NCBI GenBank assembly: GCA_015179025.1
Contig: WHUX01000437.1
Coordinates: 1-27,052 of the forward strand
Reading direction: 5' to 3'
Source of the DNA: Terfezia claveryi
Lineage: Eukaryota > Ascomycota > Pezizomycetes > Pezizales > Pezizaceae
Length of the DNA: 27,052 bases
The translations under genes and the position numbers were made by a program. Under the pieces are notes generated by a model. The model was not told the DNA's origin. It worked only from the letters and a program-made list of their open reading frames with translations, and did no database searches. This document shows, in pieces, positions 9,267-19,433 of the stretch; position 1 is the first letter of the stretch, and each line of letters starts with the position of its first letter.

Positions 9267-10748
9267 ATGGTTCGAAAATCATCCTCTCAACAAGCCCCTC
9301 TGCCAGCAGGGCAGGCAAGCCGTAAACGCAAGGCCTCCCAAGCAATAGCTCCTGGTATTGGACCACGGCCAAGAATTGAAACTGGGGTTGCATACAGGAA
9401 TGAAATCTTGTTCGATGAAGAGGAATGTGGATTGTAATATTTTGGCTACATTGTAAGCTAATTCCAACGTAGGATAACGGAAATGAATCCTCGTCCGATT
9501 CCTCGTCCGATTCAGACGAGGAAACACTCGTTGACGCTGCTGTGCTCGCGCCAGGCGTTGGAAAAGGCACGCGAGCATTTTCGGCGATTCCCAGTGTTTT
9601 GCAACCCTTTGCCAGCACCGCAAAAAAGATTGTGACAAAATACACATTATACAGGAAACCACTGTTAACACCCGGGGAAATACTCCTGCTGATACAGCAT
9701 GCTTGGTCCAAGGCCCAAACGGAGCCACGCTATGTGGAACGAGTAAAGGAGGTGGATACCTTTGTATAGTACCAAATCCGTTTTGCTGCGTCGGCTTGCT
9801 AATTGGAAACAGCTCAAAGCTGTACAATCCCGAACAAGATCACATCTTATATTTGAATGTCGAGCCAGCATCACGAGGGTGTATGATATTGGCCGGTTAC
9901 CAAAGGAAAGCATGAAGACCCAGGTTGAGTACTTGCTAGATGGGGATCGATTCATCTGTAGGCAAAGCAGTCGCAGCGTAAGTTGATGGAGTTGCAGATC
10001 CCAGTACGAGTAGCCTTATAGTCCAAGATCCAACGCTAATAGTCGGAAAGGAACTCAAGGGTCGCTTCCGCGCCGAGGAGATCATTGCGATTATATATCA
10101 GCGGTATTTCCAGGGCTCAAAAATGCAGGGGAATAGGGACCCAGATTTCCTAAATAAGATAAATGGTGTCTTCATATGCTTTGTGGCATCAGCCATGCGT
10201 CATAGTTTGAAGGCATGGAGGAAGGGCGAGATTGCTCCGGTGATGCAGGAGTTTAAATATGAGACTGCCTGGTGTAAGTTGTGCATGACCTATAATGAGG
10301 GGCGAAAGTACTCACTGCGTTGGAAAATGACTAACGTGAAACAGGCACATATGAGAGACTCAAGAATACATGGGAGATACATCCAAAAGTAATACAGGAG
10401 CTTATTGTGAATAACATCAAGGCTGACCTGGCACGTCGAATTGCAGCTCAAGTAAGGATTTTGGAACGAGAACCCGTTGACGCACCACAGGTCGAAGATG
10501 AAGCCAAATATGAGGCAGAATTGAGAAAGGAGCTAGAGCACTCGTACGACAGATTGAATGTGCCAGCACACAAACGCCGTCGTGAAGGGAGCCAATTGAG
10601 AGATTCTTCCGTAGAGTTGGCAGGGCCATTGGACCCGATTGTTGATGATGAACTGGAGGAGAGTGGAGATATAGACGAAGAGGGTGGAGATTTGGACAGC
10701 GGGAGCGGGGATTTGGACATTAATTTCGACGGAGCGGATACGGAGTAA
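9267..10748 (+). CDS. Five-exon gene for a 399-aa DUF6532-like protein
   Basis: Spliced model: join(9267..9426, 9516..9763, 9813..9977, 10051..10273, 10345..10748), 1,200 nt with no internal stop. Introns 2-4 are supported by donors GTATAG, GTAAGT and GTAAGT and by GCTAAT or CTAAC branch-like sites; the third has a purine-rich AAAG acceptor. Intron 1 (GTGGAT donor) is the least certain. The start is MVRKSSSQQAPLPAG with a basic RKRK patch (19-22). The core (~137-275) runs RTRSHLIFECRASI, YDIGRLPKESMK, ELKGRFRAEEIIAIIYQRYF, NGVFICFVASAMRHSLKAWR and TYERLKNTWE. That order recalls the fungal DUF6532 domain, from memory and unsearched. The tail is acidic (DELEESGDIDEEGGDLDSG). Function unknown. 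Confidence 0.68.
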
Positions 10749-11176
10749 CTGAACACGTCGGATAGGGACTGGAAGCGAATATAGTAGGGGGAGGAAGGGT
10801 TTTCCTAGATCAGTTCCCAGTTAGTTCTGTCTCCGTATGGTAATTGGTTTTGTTTTTCTTGTCGGTCGGTATTAGTTCTTTTTCTCTTGTCGCTTGCTTG
10901 TTTCTCTCTGTGTTTCACTCCACATGTTTTTCTCTACATGTTTCTCTCACTGTGCTTTTTATTACTGAGTAATTTGTGGCTGGGACGTGGATATAATCGG
11001 GTGAGAGGGGGGAGGACGCAGCGCGTTGGATTTCATTTGGTGGTAGTTTGTAGGTGTGGCCATGAGGTTCGGAATGTGTTTTTTAGTCATGGAAAATAGA
11101 AGTCAAACAAAGAAAACCTCGTGTTTGTGCCAAGAATGAGTGATCGATTTAGAACGAAGATAAATTAAATCACAAG
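10749..11176. other. 3' region without a gene
   Basis: Downstream of the 399-aa gene: T/C-rich stretches (TTTCTCTCTGTGTTTCACTC and similar) and a G-rich run near 11000. No coding support or clear transposon end. Confidence 0.4.
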
Positions 11177-11316
11177 CATCAGAAGAGCAATTGTTAGGAA
11201 GGGGAACTTAGAAACGCGATATGTCGCATTAAAAACTTCAGAAGGAGAATTGTAGGAAGGGAAACTTAGGAACGTGATGTGTCGGATTGAAAACATCACA
11301 AAGACAATAGGGAGAA
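11177..11316. repeat. ~58-bp tandem repeat, about 2.4 copies
   Basis: Copies begin at 11177, 11236 and 11294. They share CATCAGAAGAGCAATTGTTA-type starts, GGAAGGG, AACTTAG, AACGCGAT and TGTCG(C/G)ATT. The third copy is partial. Confidence 0.7.
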
Positions 11317-11725
11317 GTTCAAGCCAGGAAGACGCGGGATAGGAGGTGTAACTTTAAGGAGCGGATTGTGTGCATATCGAGTTGGGACGGTGAGATATGT
11401 GAGTGACAACAGGAAAAGGAGGAGAATAGGTTGGGCGAATGCAGGAGAATGCAAAGGGTGAACGCATGCTTGCAAAGTCAAGAGACAGAGGTAGGAGTAG
11501 AAGAGAAGTGAGGCTGAAGCGGAATGAGGGGAACGCAAAACGTTGGATTGGAAACTTAGCAAAGCGGATAACGCTGGGATGTTATAGGGAAAGAGGTATG
11601 CATAGATACCGTGGTAGAAACAGTGTAAAGGTAACATGGTGGTTCAGGGAGTTGGAAGCACCAGAGGTACGCCAGGAAGGGAACATGGAACACTAGTGCG
11701 TCACAAGGCTTAGTTCTGCAATAGA
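11317..11725. other. Purine-rich stretch without a gene
   Basis: Rich in AG on the plus strand (GAAGAGAAGTGAGGCTGAAG and similar). The open frames on both strands look like composition effects. GC content drops beyond this point. Confidence 0.35.
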
Positions 11726-11754
11726 GCGCCAGGTGCACCTGGTGCACCTGGCGC
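11726..11754. repeat. 29-bp perfect palindrome
   Basis: The arm GCGCCAGGTGCACC and its exact reverse complement flank a single central T. It stands at the edge between the GC-rich gene island and the AT-rich repeats. No protein-binding role is known from the sequence. Confidence 0.9.
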
Positions 11755-12229
11755 AAATAAACTCGTTGCTGATGTAGTGAATAAACTAGTGAATAAAGAA
11801 GCATCACATATAGTAAGTGAGTGGAATCAGGTGAGTCATAGAGGAATAAGAAGTAAGTGAACTATACTAACCTCTAGTGAGTGACTAGCAAGCTCACTTT
11901 ATATGGGTGCCGTAGTAAGTAAGAGAGTGAATCATAAGGGTGAGTAGTTCAACTACTTCACCATCCTTCACCCATTGGTGCACAATTTTACTCACCATTG
12001 AGAAATGACTCACTAGGACATTCATATTATCACCTATGATATAAGCATAGAGGTAAGTTACTCACTCATAATTCATGTAATCTACTCACTTCCATACAAA
12101 GTTTGTACCATAGTGACTATCTATGACTCTAGAATCCTCTATAAAAGGCAAATAACTAGTAGCTTACCACCACACCTCCATTGATCCTAGATACACTACT
12201 ATAAAGGTATAAGTTTACTGACTAGATAT
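11755..12229. repeat. AT-rich stretch with scattered GTGAGT and ACTCAC words and a hairpin
   Basis: AGTGAGT-type words cluster at 11810-11945 and ACTCAC-type words at 11980-12095, as if two arms folded about a hairpin at 11939-11962 (GGTGAGTAGTT, C, AACTACTTCACC). It may be a decayed foldback element. No gene. Confidence 0.4.
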
Positions 12230-12237
12230 AGAAAAAC

Positions 12238-13678
12238 CACTAGTAGCATGTAGGGGTTATATAAGCTAAGAATAAAGAGATTATTGCAAATCTCCTATTC
12301 TTAGCTTATTTGTACCCTAAAGGATCTCCCCACTATAATTTTCTAGCTAAGCTTGGCATCAACTATAGTTGCTTTTAAAAAAAGTATAGTAAAGAATAAT
12401 GGGGTTTATATATGTTTGTTATATATATACATATATATATTTATACTATCTCATACTGAATTTCCTACTACTATATTATTATAGATATATTATTAAGACT
12501 TTTCGAATCTTGTATCTTTGGTAAAAATAGAGAATAGAAACTAATAAGATCTAGGCCTCTACAATATTTCAATTTAAAATGCTATCATATCTAGCCTCTA
12601 TCGTATTTTAAGCTGGCTGATTTAAGATGCTATTTATCCAGCTTCTATAATGAGACTAGCTTGTATCTTACCATAAACCTAAATAGGCTTGGTACTGAGT
12701 AGGCTTGACATTGTACTAGCTTATTACTTATAGTAAACTTGGCATATACTAAATAAAATTACTAGATTGGGAAAACAAAAGGATTACTTAAAATTGTAAT
12801 ATTGAAGTGGATAATCAATGTAATATAATATGTGAAATATGAAACAAATTACAAATAGCTATCTATTTTATATTGTATTCTTATATATTGGGGTTCCTAA
12901 ATCAAAAGTCAAATAGAATATTAGTAGTAGAGTCCAAGTTTATTTAATAAAACTTATAGATAACTGGAATATAAACTGAACTTGTAATAATAGTCCCTAT
13001 ATTCTATATAGATGAAACTATATTACTACTAGACTAGTCTGATTGGTACAACTCTCCTGCAACCTACTATAATTGATAATAATTGAAATATAATAATTAT
13101 ACTAAGTTTATATCTTATAAATAATATTAGTTAGTTAAGTATTATTATTATTACTTGTTTATAGTGTAGTGGATTAGGTTTTGAGTTCAAGTTCATTATA
13201 ATTGGCAGGTTAGAGGTTTAATTTATCCTTTCATTTTTTTATATATACAATACTAAGCTTGCTTAGGTTTAGGGTAAGACAGAGGCTAGTTTCATTATAG
13301 AAGCTGAATGGATAGTATCTTAAATCAGCTAGCTTAAGATATTATAGAGGTTGGATGTGATAGTATCTTAAATCAGCCAGCTTAAAACACTGCAGAGGCT
13401 AGATCCTATTAAATTCTATTTTCTATCTTTACTAAAGGTGCGAGATTTCAAGAAGTCTTATATTGCCTATATAAATATATCATATACATGTATATGAACA
13501 AAATATTTACAAACTCTATGGTTCTTTACTCTATTTTTTCAAAGTGATTATAGTTAATGCTAAGTTAAGCTAGAAAATTTGAGGTAGGGGAATCCTTTAC
13601 AGTACAAATAAGCTAAGAATAGGGAATTCACAATGATCCCCTTATTCTTAGCTTATATGACCCTACATACTACAAGTG
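12238..13678. mobile_element. 1,441-bp foldback element, ~440-bp inverted repeats, 8-bp target duplication
   Basis: The left arm (12238 to ~12695) and right arm (~13245 to 13678) are reverse complements with mostly transition differences. The left end reads CACTAGTAGCATGTAGGG; the right end, reverse-complemented, reads CACTTGTAGTATGTAGGG. Each arm carries a smaller hairpin (ATAAGCTAAGAATA facing TATTCTTAGCTTAT). AGAAAAAC stands at 12230-12237 and again at 13679-13686, an exact 8-bp target-site duplication. The ~550-bp core is AT-rich with no coding frame. Long arms plus an 8-bp duplication fit a non-autonomous Mutator-like or foldback element; hAT is the alternative. A MULE relic at the window start could be of the same superfamily, but no link is shown. 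Confidence 0.85.
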
Positions 13679-14041
13679 AGAAAAACAAGCTATACTCATA
13701 TAAGTTCAATAGCTTTAGCAGATGCAAATAGTATATATAGAATTTATTTAGTGAAGTACAGAAAATATCCAGAATATAGTAAATAGTGCTATCAACAAAC
13801 ATGCACAACTATTGAATAATACATAAAATACACTTTTCCAGATCAAGAAACTTATTTTTCTAGACAAACAAACTAGATAAAAGAGTTCTAAATAATTTAT
13901 TATAATCTCTAATACCTTAAAAGATAAGCTAACTTCTATAATACCCAATAGTACTAACAAAACTTTGCTAGTATTGAAAGATGATTTACTAGTTTTGAAG
14001 AATATTATACAAATATAGAATAGTAAGTACAGACTCCTCAA
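13679..14041. other. AT-rich DNA without a gene
   Basis: Flank of the foldback element up to the Gypsy LTR. The 97-codon minus-strand frame here shows no motif and has the composition of mutated repeat DNA. Confidence 0.4.
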
Positions 14042-14651
14042 TATTATAGGTGAGGTATAACTATAAAAATACTTCAGAGAAATAGATAGATAGTTGTGGA
14101 GTAAAGTATAAATACAGCTATAACTTGGGTATATTGCAGACTCGATAAAAGTAAAGCTATATGAGACTTAAAACACCACTTGGGTCTTATTGTATTAACT
14201 ATGTAAAAGTGGTGGGTTATATAGAAGCTTAGATCTGATAATGAATAATCAGATTTAGATGATGCTTCCTATAATAGCTTAGTAGCATTGACATTAGGTC
14301 ATTACCTAAATGGGAAACCACTTCCTAATTAAAAACACTGTAGTCTGATATACTTGATTAGGCAGCCTGGACTTTAACGCATTATAGTCAGGCTGACATA
14401 CTAGACTTGAACTCAAGTACAATCAATAATGATACATAAATAACAAATATAAGAATATAATGGAAATATATTAAAGAGAGTACATGTATGAGATGTATTA
14501 TTAGAGGTTACACACTTCCGTTACCCAATCCCTTTAATGCCATTCCTTAGACACACTATGACATCTGTATGGTTGATCAAGCCAAGATAGTTAGCTGTAG
14601 TAGGGTATTGGTTATCTCAGGGGAGGGTAGGTCTCTTATTTGAGCTTAACA
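14042..14651 (-). repeat. Probable 3' LTR of the Gypsy element
   Basis: On the minus strand the stretch starts TGTTAAGCTC after a purine-rich run (GAAATAGGGAG) and ends near CTATAATA, consistent with a TG..CA LTR whose final CA mutated to TA. It follows the pol end by about 290 bp. It holds strong hairpins: 14364-14395 (AGCCTGGACT with AGTCAGGCT) and ~14224-14269 (ATCTGAT with ATCAGAT). The 5' partner LTR is not in the window, so the borders are estimates. Confidence 0.45.
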
Positions 14652-14940
14652 TTACTCCCTATTTCGAGGCTACTGTCCTCAGCTAAATACAAGACCTTCC
14701 GACTTGGAGAAGACAAGTATTAGTAACGACTCAGGTAACTGTGAGAGCTAGGCTTTAAGCTTATAGCTAAATACCTCAATCCCATTTAAGGGTACTATAA
14801 GACTGGTGTGCTACACATGTATGCTATGGCTATTAAAAACCAAACCTCTTACCAAAAAACCCACAGGGAAAAGGTGATAAGTAGAAGGGTAAAAGGTACT
14901 ATATCTTCATCTATTGTATAACTTGATATAAGTCTTAGCC

Positions 14941-15629
14941 TCAGACGTCCCTTTCGTCTCGTGGTTTATTGGAAAACTTCTCTCAATACTCTTTAAGCTT
15001 CTCTAGATAGTTATCTAACTTGTCAAGGTCTCCCAAGTGTCTTCAAACTCCATATATCTTACCCAATGTACCCTATATTTGACTACTCCTCTATTTTGGT
15101 GAGAGTCTACTATAGATTCAACTTTGAAAATATCCAGTTTATCTTTATCTATATCTTGTGGCTTATTTCGTTGTTTAAATGGCTTAAGGAGGGTGACGTG
15201 AATAACATTATGCCATCGTATGCCTTAGGGAACTTTGAGCCTATATACATGTGAACTAATAGCTTCAATGACCTTGTAGGGTCCTATCCACTTGCTAGTA
15301 AGTGAACGGTTGTTCCCAGCTTGTATTTGTAGGTTCCGGCAGTCAACCAATACCCAGTCATCAATAGCAAACTTTCGTACTTTCTTGAGGTGAATAGCAC
15401 TTCTTTTATAGTTGATTTGCTTGCACTTGTCATTCGGTCTATCCATTCCTCTGCAGTGGAAGAAGAGAATTCCTGGTCATCTGAAAGGTGGATAGTGCGA
15501 GGGTCAAAGCCATAGAGACTTCGGTAGAGGGAGTATTTGTAGGTAGGGTAGTTAGCAGTATTGTAGGCAAACTGGTTAAGGTAGCCATCATTTCTAATGA
15601 GCTTGTCTATCATGACAGTAGATGCAGAG
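14941..15629 (-). pseudogene. Gypsy chromovirus pol, 3' part: integrase C-terminus and chromodomain
   Basis: Minus-strand relic of a Ty3/Gypsy integrase. It begins with YCHDRQAH and reads through QFAYNTANYPT, LYGFDPRTIHL and AEEWIDRM. It continues as KFAIDDWVLVDCRNLQIQAG and NRSLTSKWIGPYKV (GPY/F module), then WHNVIHVTLLKPFKQR. A chromodomain follows (FKVESIVDSHQNRGVVKYRV, then HWVRYMEFEDTWETL), and the tail is NKPRDERD. TAA interrupts after RLKVP, and TAG stands in RQAH*K where Trp is expected. Single-base slips occur near 15430 and 15015. The fragment was separated from the integrase core by the 15630-17239 insertion; across that junction the two halves are consecutive. Confidence 0.85.
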
Positions 15630-15893
15630 TTATGGCTGAGATTATATTGACTGGGCCAACAGTGGGTGGCCTGAAGTCAACCCCGCTTTCCTATATATAT
15701 GCCCATTTCTGTATCTAGCTATTACTCTCCTAAAACTTAAGCAAATTTTGTATCGCTGGGTTACTTTGAATGAAGCTATTATTCTTCATATATTGTGCAC
15801 CCAGTTAGGCCCGAGCAAGTAATTATGCCTTCATGCACTCTATATATCAATATTCTGACAGATATCACCATGATTACTAGCTCGCCCCTAATA
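15630..15893 (+). repeat. LTR1 of the 1.6-kb element
   Basis: Aligned with LTR2 by eye: shared TATGGCTGAGATTAT, GGTGGCCTGAAGTCAACC, GTATCTAGCTATT, TGAAGCTATTATTCTT and GAGCAAGT. Differences are mainly transitions. Confidence 0.8.
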
Positions 15894-16139
15894 TTACTTC
15901 ACTTTGTCAAAGGGACTAGTGATTTTAGCTAATTACTCCTCCTTCGCTGACTACAATATCAGACAGCCAGAATATAGCTAAAGAGAAGTCACTGGATTGT
16001 TGGCTAATATGAGTGATATCAGAAATAATTATTTCCCCCTCTTATATGCTTATTAGCTTATTTTAAATGACCTACTACTCTTATATTAAGATCTCTGGAT
16101 CTGCTAAGTCTTAGATCTCAAGCGACATGCTCCTAGCCA

Positions 16140-16290
16140 GGCTTCTAAGGCCCCGAATGACCTATAAGGCCCCGAATGAGCCTATAAGGCCCCGCTGAGT
16201 CAGCTTACAAGCCTCTGAGTGAGTTTATATGCTCCCGAACGAGCTCAAAGCTCAAAAGCCCCGTTTGAGCTCATAAGCTCAAAGACCCCT
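16140..16290. repeat. Degenerate ~20-bp tandem repeat in the LTR element
   Basis: Units of the type CCTATAAGGCCCCGAATGAG occur about six times, increasingly diverged toward 16290 (for example TTTATATGCTCCCGAACGAG). Confidence 0.7.
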
Positions 16291-16776
16291 CCCACTTTAG
16301 GCAAAGACTCAAGCTAGCAGTACAAGTGCTAAAGACCCAAATGAGTACTGTAAGCGCAGAAGATCCGAACAAGCACCACGAGCATACAAATGACCATGAC
16401 CCCCCCTTGCACTGGCAAGTTAGGTTGGATAAGCTAAGAAAGCATGCATTGAACCTTTTCCTATAACGTTTACTTTTTCCCACAGGGTTTTGCTGTGCAG
16501 AGGTTTTTTAATAGCAATCACATGTGGGAATACCGCTCCCCTATGAAATTTACCACTGATCTATAATTTATATATATATTGCACCTTATGTTGAGATACC
16601 TCCAAATCAGTTAATCTACATATCATGGGAAGCAGATTAATGGCGAGTCGCCAGAGAAGTGAAGCTACCGGTCTGATATTTAAGTACTGCATAATGCCAC
16701 TATGTTTGAAAGAATACCCTATCCTTCCGAACCTCCTACCGACCAATGTGCAAGACTATTTAGGTGCTGTTGTTCA

Positions 16777-16880
16777 GACTACTGTGTCCAATGTTGTCGG
16801 ACTACTATGTCCAATATTGTCAGACTACATGTCCAATATTGTTAGACCACTATATCCAATATTGTTGGGGCCAGCCCCAA
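16777..16880. repeat. Four-copy 23-bp tandem repeat ending in a perfect hairpin
   Basis: Four units like GACTACTATGTCCAATATTG (plus three bases) are followed at 16865-16880 by TTGGGGC-CA-GCCCCAA, a perfect 7-bp stem. Differences between units are mostly transitions. Confidence 0.8.
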
Positions 16881-16964
16881 TATCTATACTTCAAACATAT
16901 GTATGTGGATCAGAGGGTTAGTGAAGATGGTCAGTTAGGACGCCCTCTAGCAGAGTGGGAGTAC

Positions 16965-17239
16965 TGTTATGGCTGAGATTATGCAGACCAGGCTGTACCA
17001 CCTGATGGTGGGTGGCCTGAAGTCAACCTCACTTGTATATATATATATCCATTTCTTGTATCTAGCTATTGCTCTCTAAGACTCAAGTGAAGTTTTGTAT
17101 CATTGGGTTACTTTAAATGAAGCTATTATTCTTTAACATTGTGCACTCAGTTAGGCTCGAGCAAGTGATTATACCTTTGTGCACTCTATATATCGATATT
17201 CCGACAGATATTATTGTGATCACTAGCTCACCCCTAACA
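16965..17239 (+). repeat. LTR2 of the 1.6-kb element
   Basis: A 275-bp copy with intact TG and CA ends. It ends exactly where the Gypsy integrase frame resumes. Confidence 0.82.
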
Positions 17240-18473
17240 TAGAGATACTGCTTAAGTGTTTGGACTGCTTTTTCAGCAAGTCTATTGGTTTGAAGATGAT
17301 AGGCAGTGGAGAGGCAGAGGGTTATGTTGAGCTTTTGGTTAAGTTCCTTGAGGTATTTAGAGGTAAATTGTAGACTAGGGTCGAAGGTAATATGTTGGGG
17401 AAGGCTATAAAGTCTCTATATCTCGTTAATATAGGTATTAGCAATATCAGATGCTATCTATATAGTCTTTACCAGAATGTAGTATTGTACTTCATAAACC
17501 GGTCTGTAATAATAAGTATTGTATTAAAGCCTTCTGACTCTGGTAGCTTACTAATGAAGTCCACAGCTATCTCCTTAAATGGTCGTTCTCCAGTTGGCAT
17601 TGGTACTAACTTCGTTTGCCTGCTATGCCTATCTGCCTTTGCTTTTTGATAACTAGTACATCCTGCCACATAGTTTGCAATATCTTCCTACTATTTATCC
17701 TATGTAAAGTTCCTTGACACTAGCTCTTGAGTATGATATCTTCCCAATGTCCTGCCACTTGACTGTCATGCTACTACTTTAGTACTTCCAATATGAATTT
17801 GGGGGGTATGACCCATAGTCCATCCTTCTTCTGCCATCCTGCTACATCTATCCCTTCTACTTCAATGTCCTCTGCTTCCTATTCATCCTCTTCCTCTAGT
17901 ACCATAAGTTGTCCATCTTCAAAAAATTTGGCATCCATACTGGATTTCTCTTCCTCTAAACATCTAAATAGGCTATCTAGCTTGCCTATTTTTGAACCAG
18001 GTTTATAGTGAATATTATAGATGAACTCTGATATATGGAGGTACTAGGTTGCTTGACCAGAGTTAAGCTTCTGCTTTGTTTAAAATACTGTAATCTTTAA
18101 TGGTCTATGTAGACGTTCACTTGAACACCTACTAACTAAGCTTGCCACTTCTGGAAACAATCCACATTTGCAAACAATTCTTTAGCATAGATAGGCTAAT
18201 TGCATTGAGCTGTAGAGAGGGTTTTTGCATGGTATTTGATGGGGTAAAGCTGCTTTCTTCTATTGACAATATGGTATTGAGATAGAATACTAGCAATAGT
18301 TTGATTACTAGTATCAGTCTTCATGATTGTCTCGAGCTGTCTATTAAACTGTGTAAGGATAGATGCAGTAAGAATCGTTCTCAGAAGACTTCAAAGGCTT
18401 GCTGTTGTTTATGTCCCCAACTGAAAGGAATATCTTTTGTCAAGTCAATTAAGAGGTATGCTTTAGTACTATA
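17240..18473 (-). pseudogene. Gypsy chromovirus pol, 5' part: RT end, RNase H, integrase zinc and core
   Basis: Minus-strand relic upstream of the 1.6-kb insertion. Order: end of RT (LIDLTKDIPFSWGHKQQQAF); RNase H (ETIMKTDTSNQTIASILSQ, then PIKYHAKTLSTAQCN, then VQVNVYIDH); a tether with HYKPGSKIGKLDSL; the integrase HHCC region (HDSQVAGHW.. CTSYQK, with the second Cys changed to Tyr); and the catalytic core (PMPTGERPFKEIAVDFISKL, TDRF, ending QKLNITLCLSTAYHLQTNRL). At least six in-frame TAG codons stand at sites that are Trp in relatives, for example T*DK**ED, AT*YLH and NEI*RLY, the pattern expected from CpA-directed mutation. Frame slips lie near 17475 and 18365. The upstream end is cut at 18473 by element X1. 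Confidence 0.85.
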
Positions 18474-18880
18474 CATCAGAAAGATTTTAGCTTGCATTGT
18501 GTACATGGTGTGCACACAATGCCAATTTGCAAAACTCCGCATTACAACAAGATCTCTCTCACATAATGCACTTTCTACAACACTGATACTTACAATTCAA
18601 TCTCGTCTTGCACTCTCACAATATATAATCGGACGTTGTGTGCCCATTTCTTAACATCTTCCTCTTTACACATCCGCTTCCAACACTCTTTCACCCAACT
18701 CCACATTATGATTATGAGCCTATTACTTGTAACCTTCAGAAGGCATACTAGTCCTTCCTCACGTTGTGATTGTAAGCTTATTATCTGTAACTATCTGAAG
18801 GTACAATACCTCCTCCTAACTGTTATCATTGACACTACACTTTTTACTCTTGCACCTGCATTTTATGCATTTCCAAAAAT
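18474..18880 (+). mobile_element. Element X1, left ~407 bp
   Basis: This block matches 21985-22389 (X2) almost throughout, with mostly transition differences. It begins CATCAGAAAGATTTTAGCTT and has a subterminal hairpin near 18495-18523 (related to TTGTGTGCAT-GGC-ATGCACACAA in X2). It ends at the Harbinger insertion site TTCCAAAAAT. The rest of X1 resumes at 25272. The left flank is the Gypsy RT frame; the 8 bases before it are GTACTATA. The right terminus of X1 is not seen. Confidence 0.8.
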
Positions 18881-19433
18881 AGGGGTATTTAAAGTTAAGA
18901 TTTTCAGGGGAAAAAAACACTTTTTTTAGATCGGTGGTTTTTCGTTTTTGGCGTTTTTTACGACCATCACCACACAAACTTTTTTGCATTGATTTCATAA
19001 AGAAAAGGCCGAAATCGACCCCGTTTAAATACAATCTGGCTCTTTTTTATGCAAATTCTACCAAAAACAACAAGTTAAGTAAATATATGTCTACAGGACA
19101 ACATGGGTTAGCATAGATAAAAGGCTAGTCTAAATTCGTAGTAGGCACAAAGTTGTTAGATTTGGAGATTGTGAGCTAGAGGGGCGCCCAAACCTCACAA
19201 TGACTTTGATATAGAACTTCACGTGAACTAACAGGAGCGATTCAGTGACCAGACATCTTTAAATCCTAACAAAGCCTGCCTGGCTAGGACACCTTGGAAG
19301 TGATAGCAACTAGAACTTTAGAAGGGGAAATCTGGGCTTCTGGGATTTGGTATCAATTCAAGTTAACATGCCTTGTATAAGCAATAGGCATTGACTTACC
19401 CATTGGTATCAGAGGACGCTGGATTGTATAATT

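Larger units (their letters stand above)
15630..17239 (+). mobile_element. 1.6-kb LTR element without coding capacity, inserted in Gypsy integrase
   Basis: Two ~270-bp direct repeats (15630-15893 and 16965-17239) bound a ~1,070-bp interior. LTR2 starts TGTTATGGCTG and ends CCCCTAACA. LTR1 lacks the first two bases and ends AATA, as after a C-to-T change. The flanks are CAGAG (15625-15629) and TAGAG (17240-17244), a 5-bp target duplication with one transition. On the minus strand the host frame reads VQTLKQYL before the insert and IYCHDRQ after it, which are consecutive in Gypsy integrases. The interior has no gag or pol frame, only tandem repeats, so it is non-autonomous (TRIM- or LARD-like). 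Orientation is assumed; primer site and polypurine tract are not clear. Confidence 0.8.

Noticed and set aside
9426..10392. Reading the 399-aa locus as frameshifted
   Set aside because: First attempts gave phase errors; using the donor at 10274 and acceptors at 9515 and 10050 gives one continuous frame.
11296..11696. Frames on both strands in the purine-rich stretch
   Set aside because: Low-complexity composition, no splice-consistent extension and no motif.
13162..13193. Pol III A and B boxes (TAGTGTAGTGG and GTTCAAGTT), a possible tRNA or SINE
   Set aside because: The boxes are only about 12 bp apart, too close, and no cloverleaf can be drawn.
13748..14041. 97-codon minus-strand frame
   Set aside because: AT-rich composition, no motif, lies between a foldback element and an LTR.
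17793..18008. Ser-rich plus-strand frame
   Set aside because: It is the reverse complement of the Gypsy RNase H-integrase tether, which reads correctly on the minus strand.
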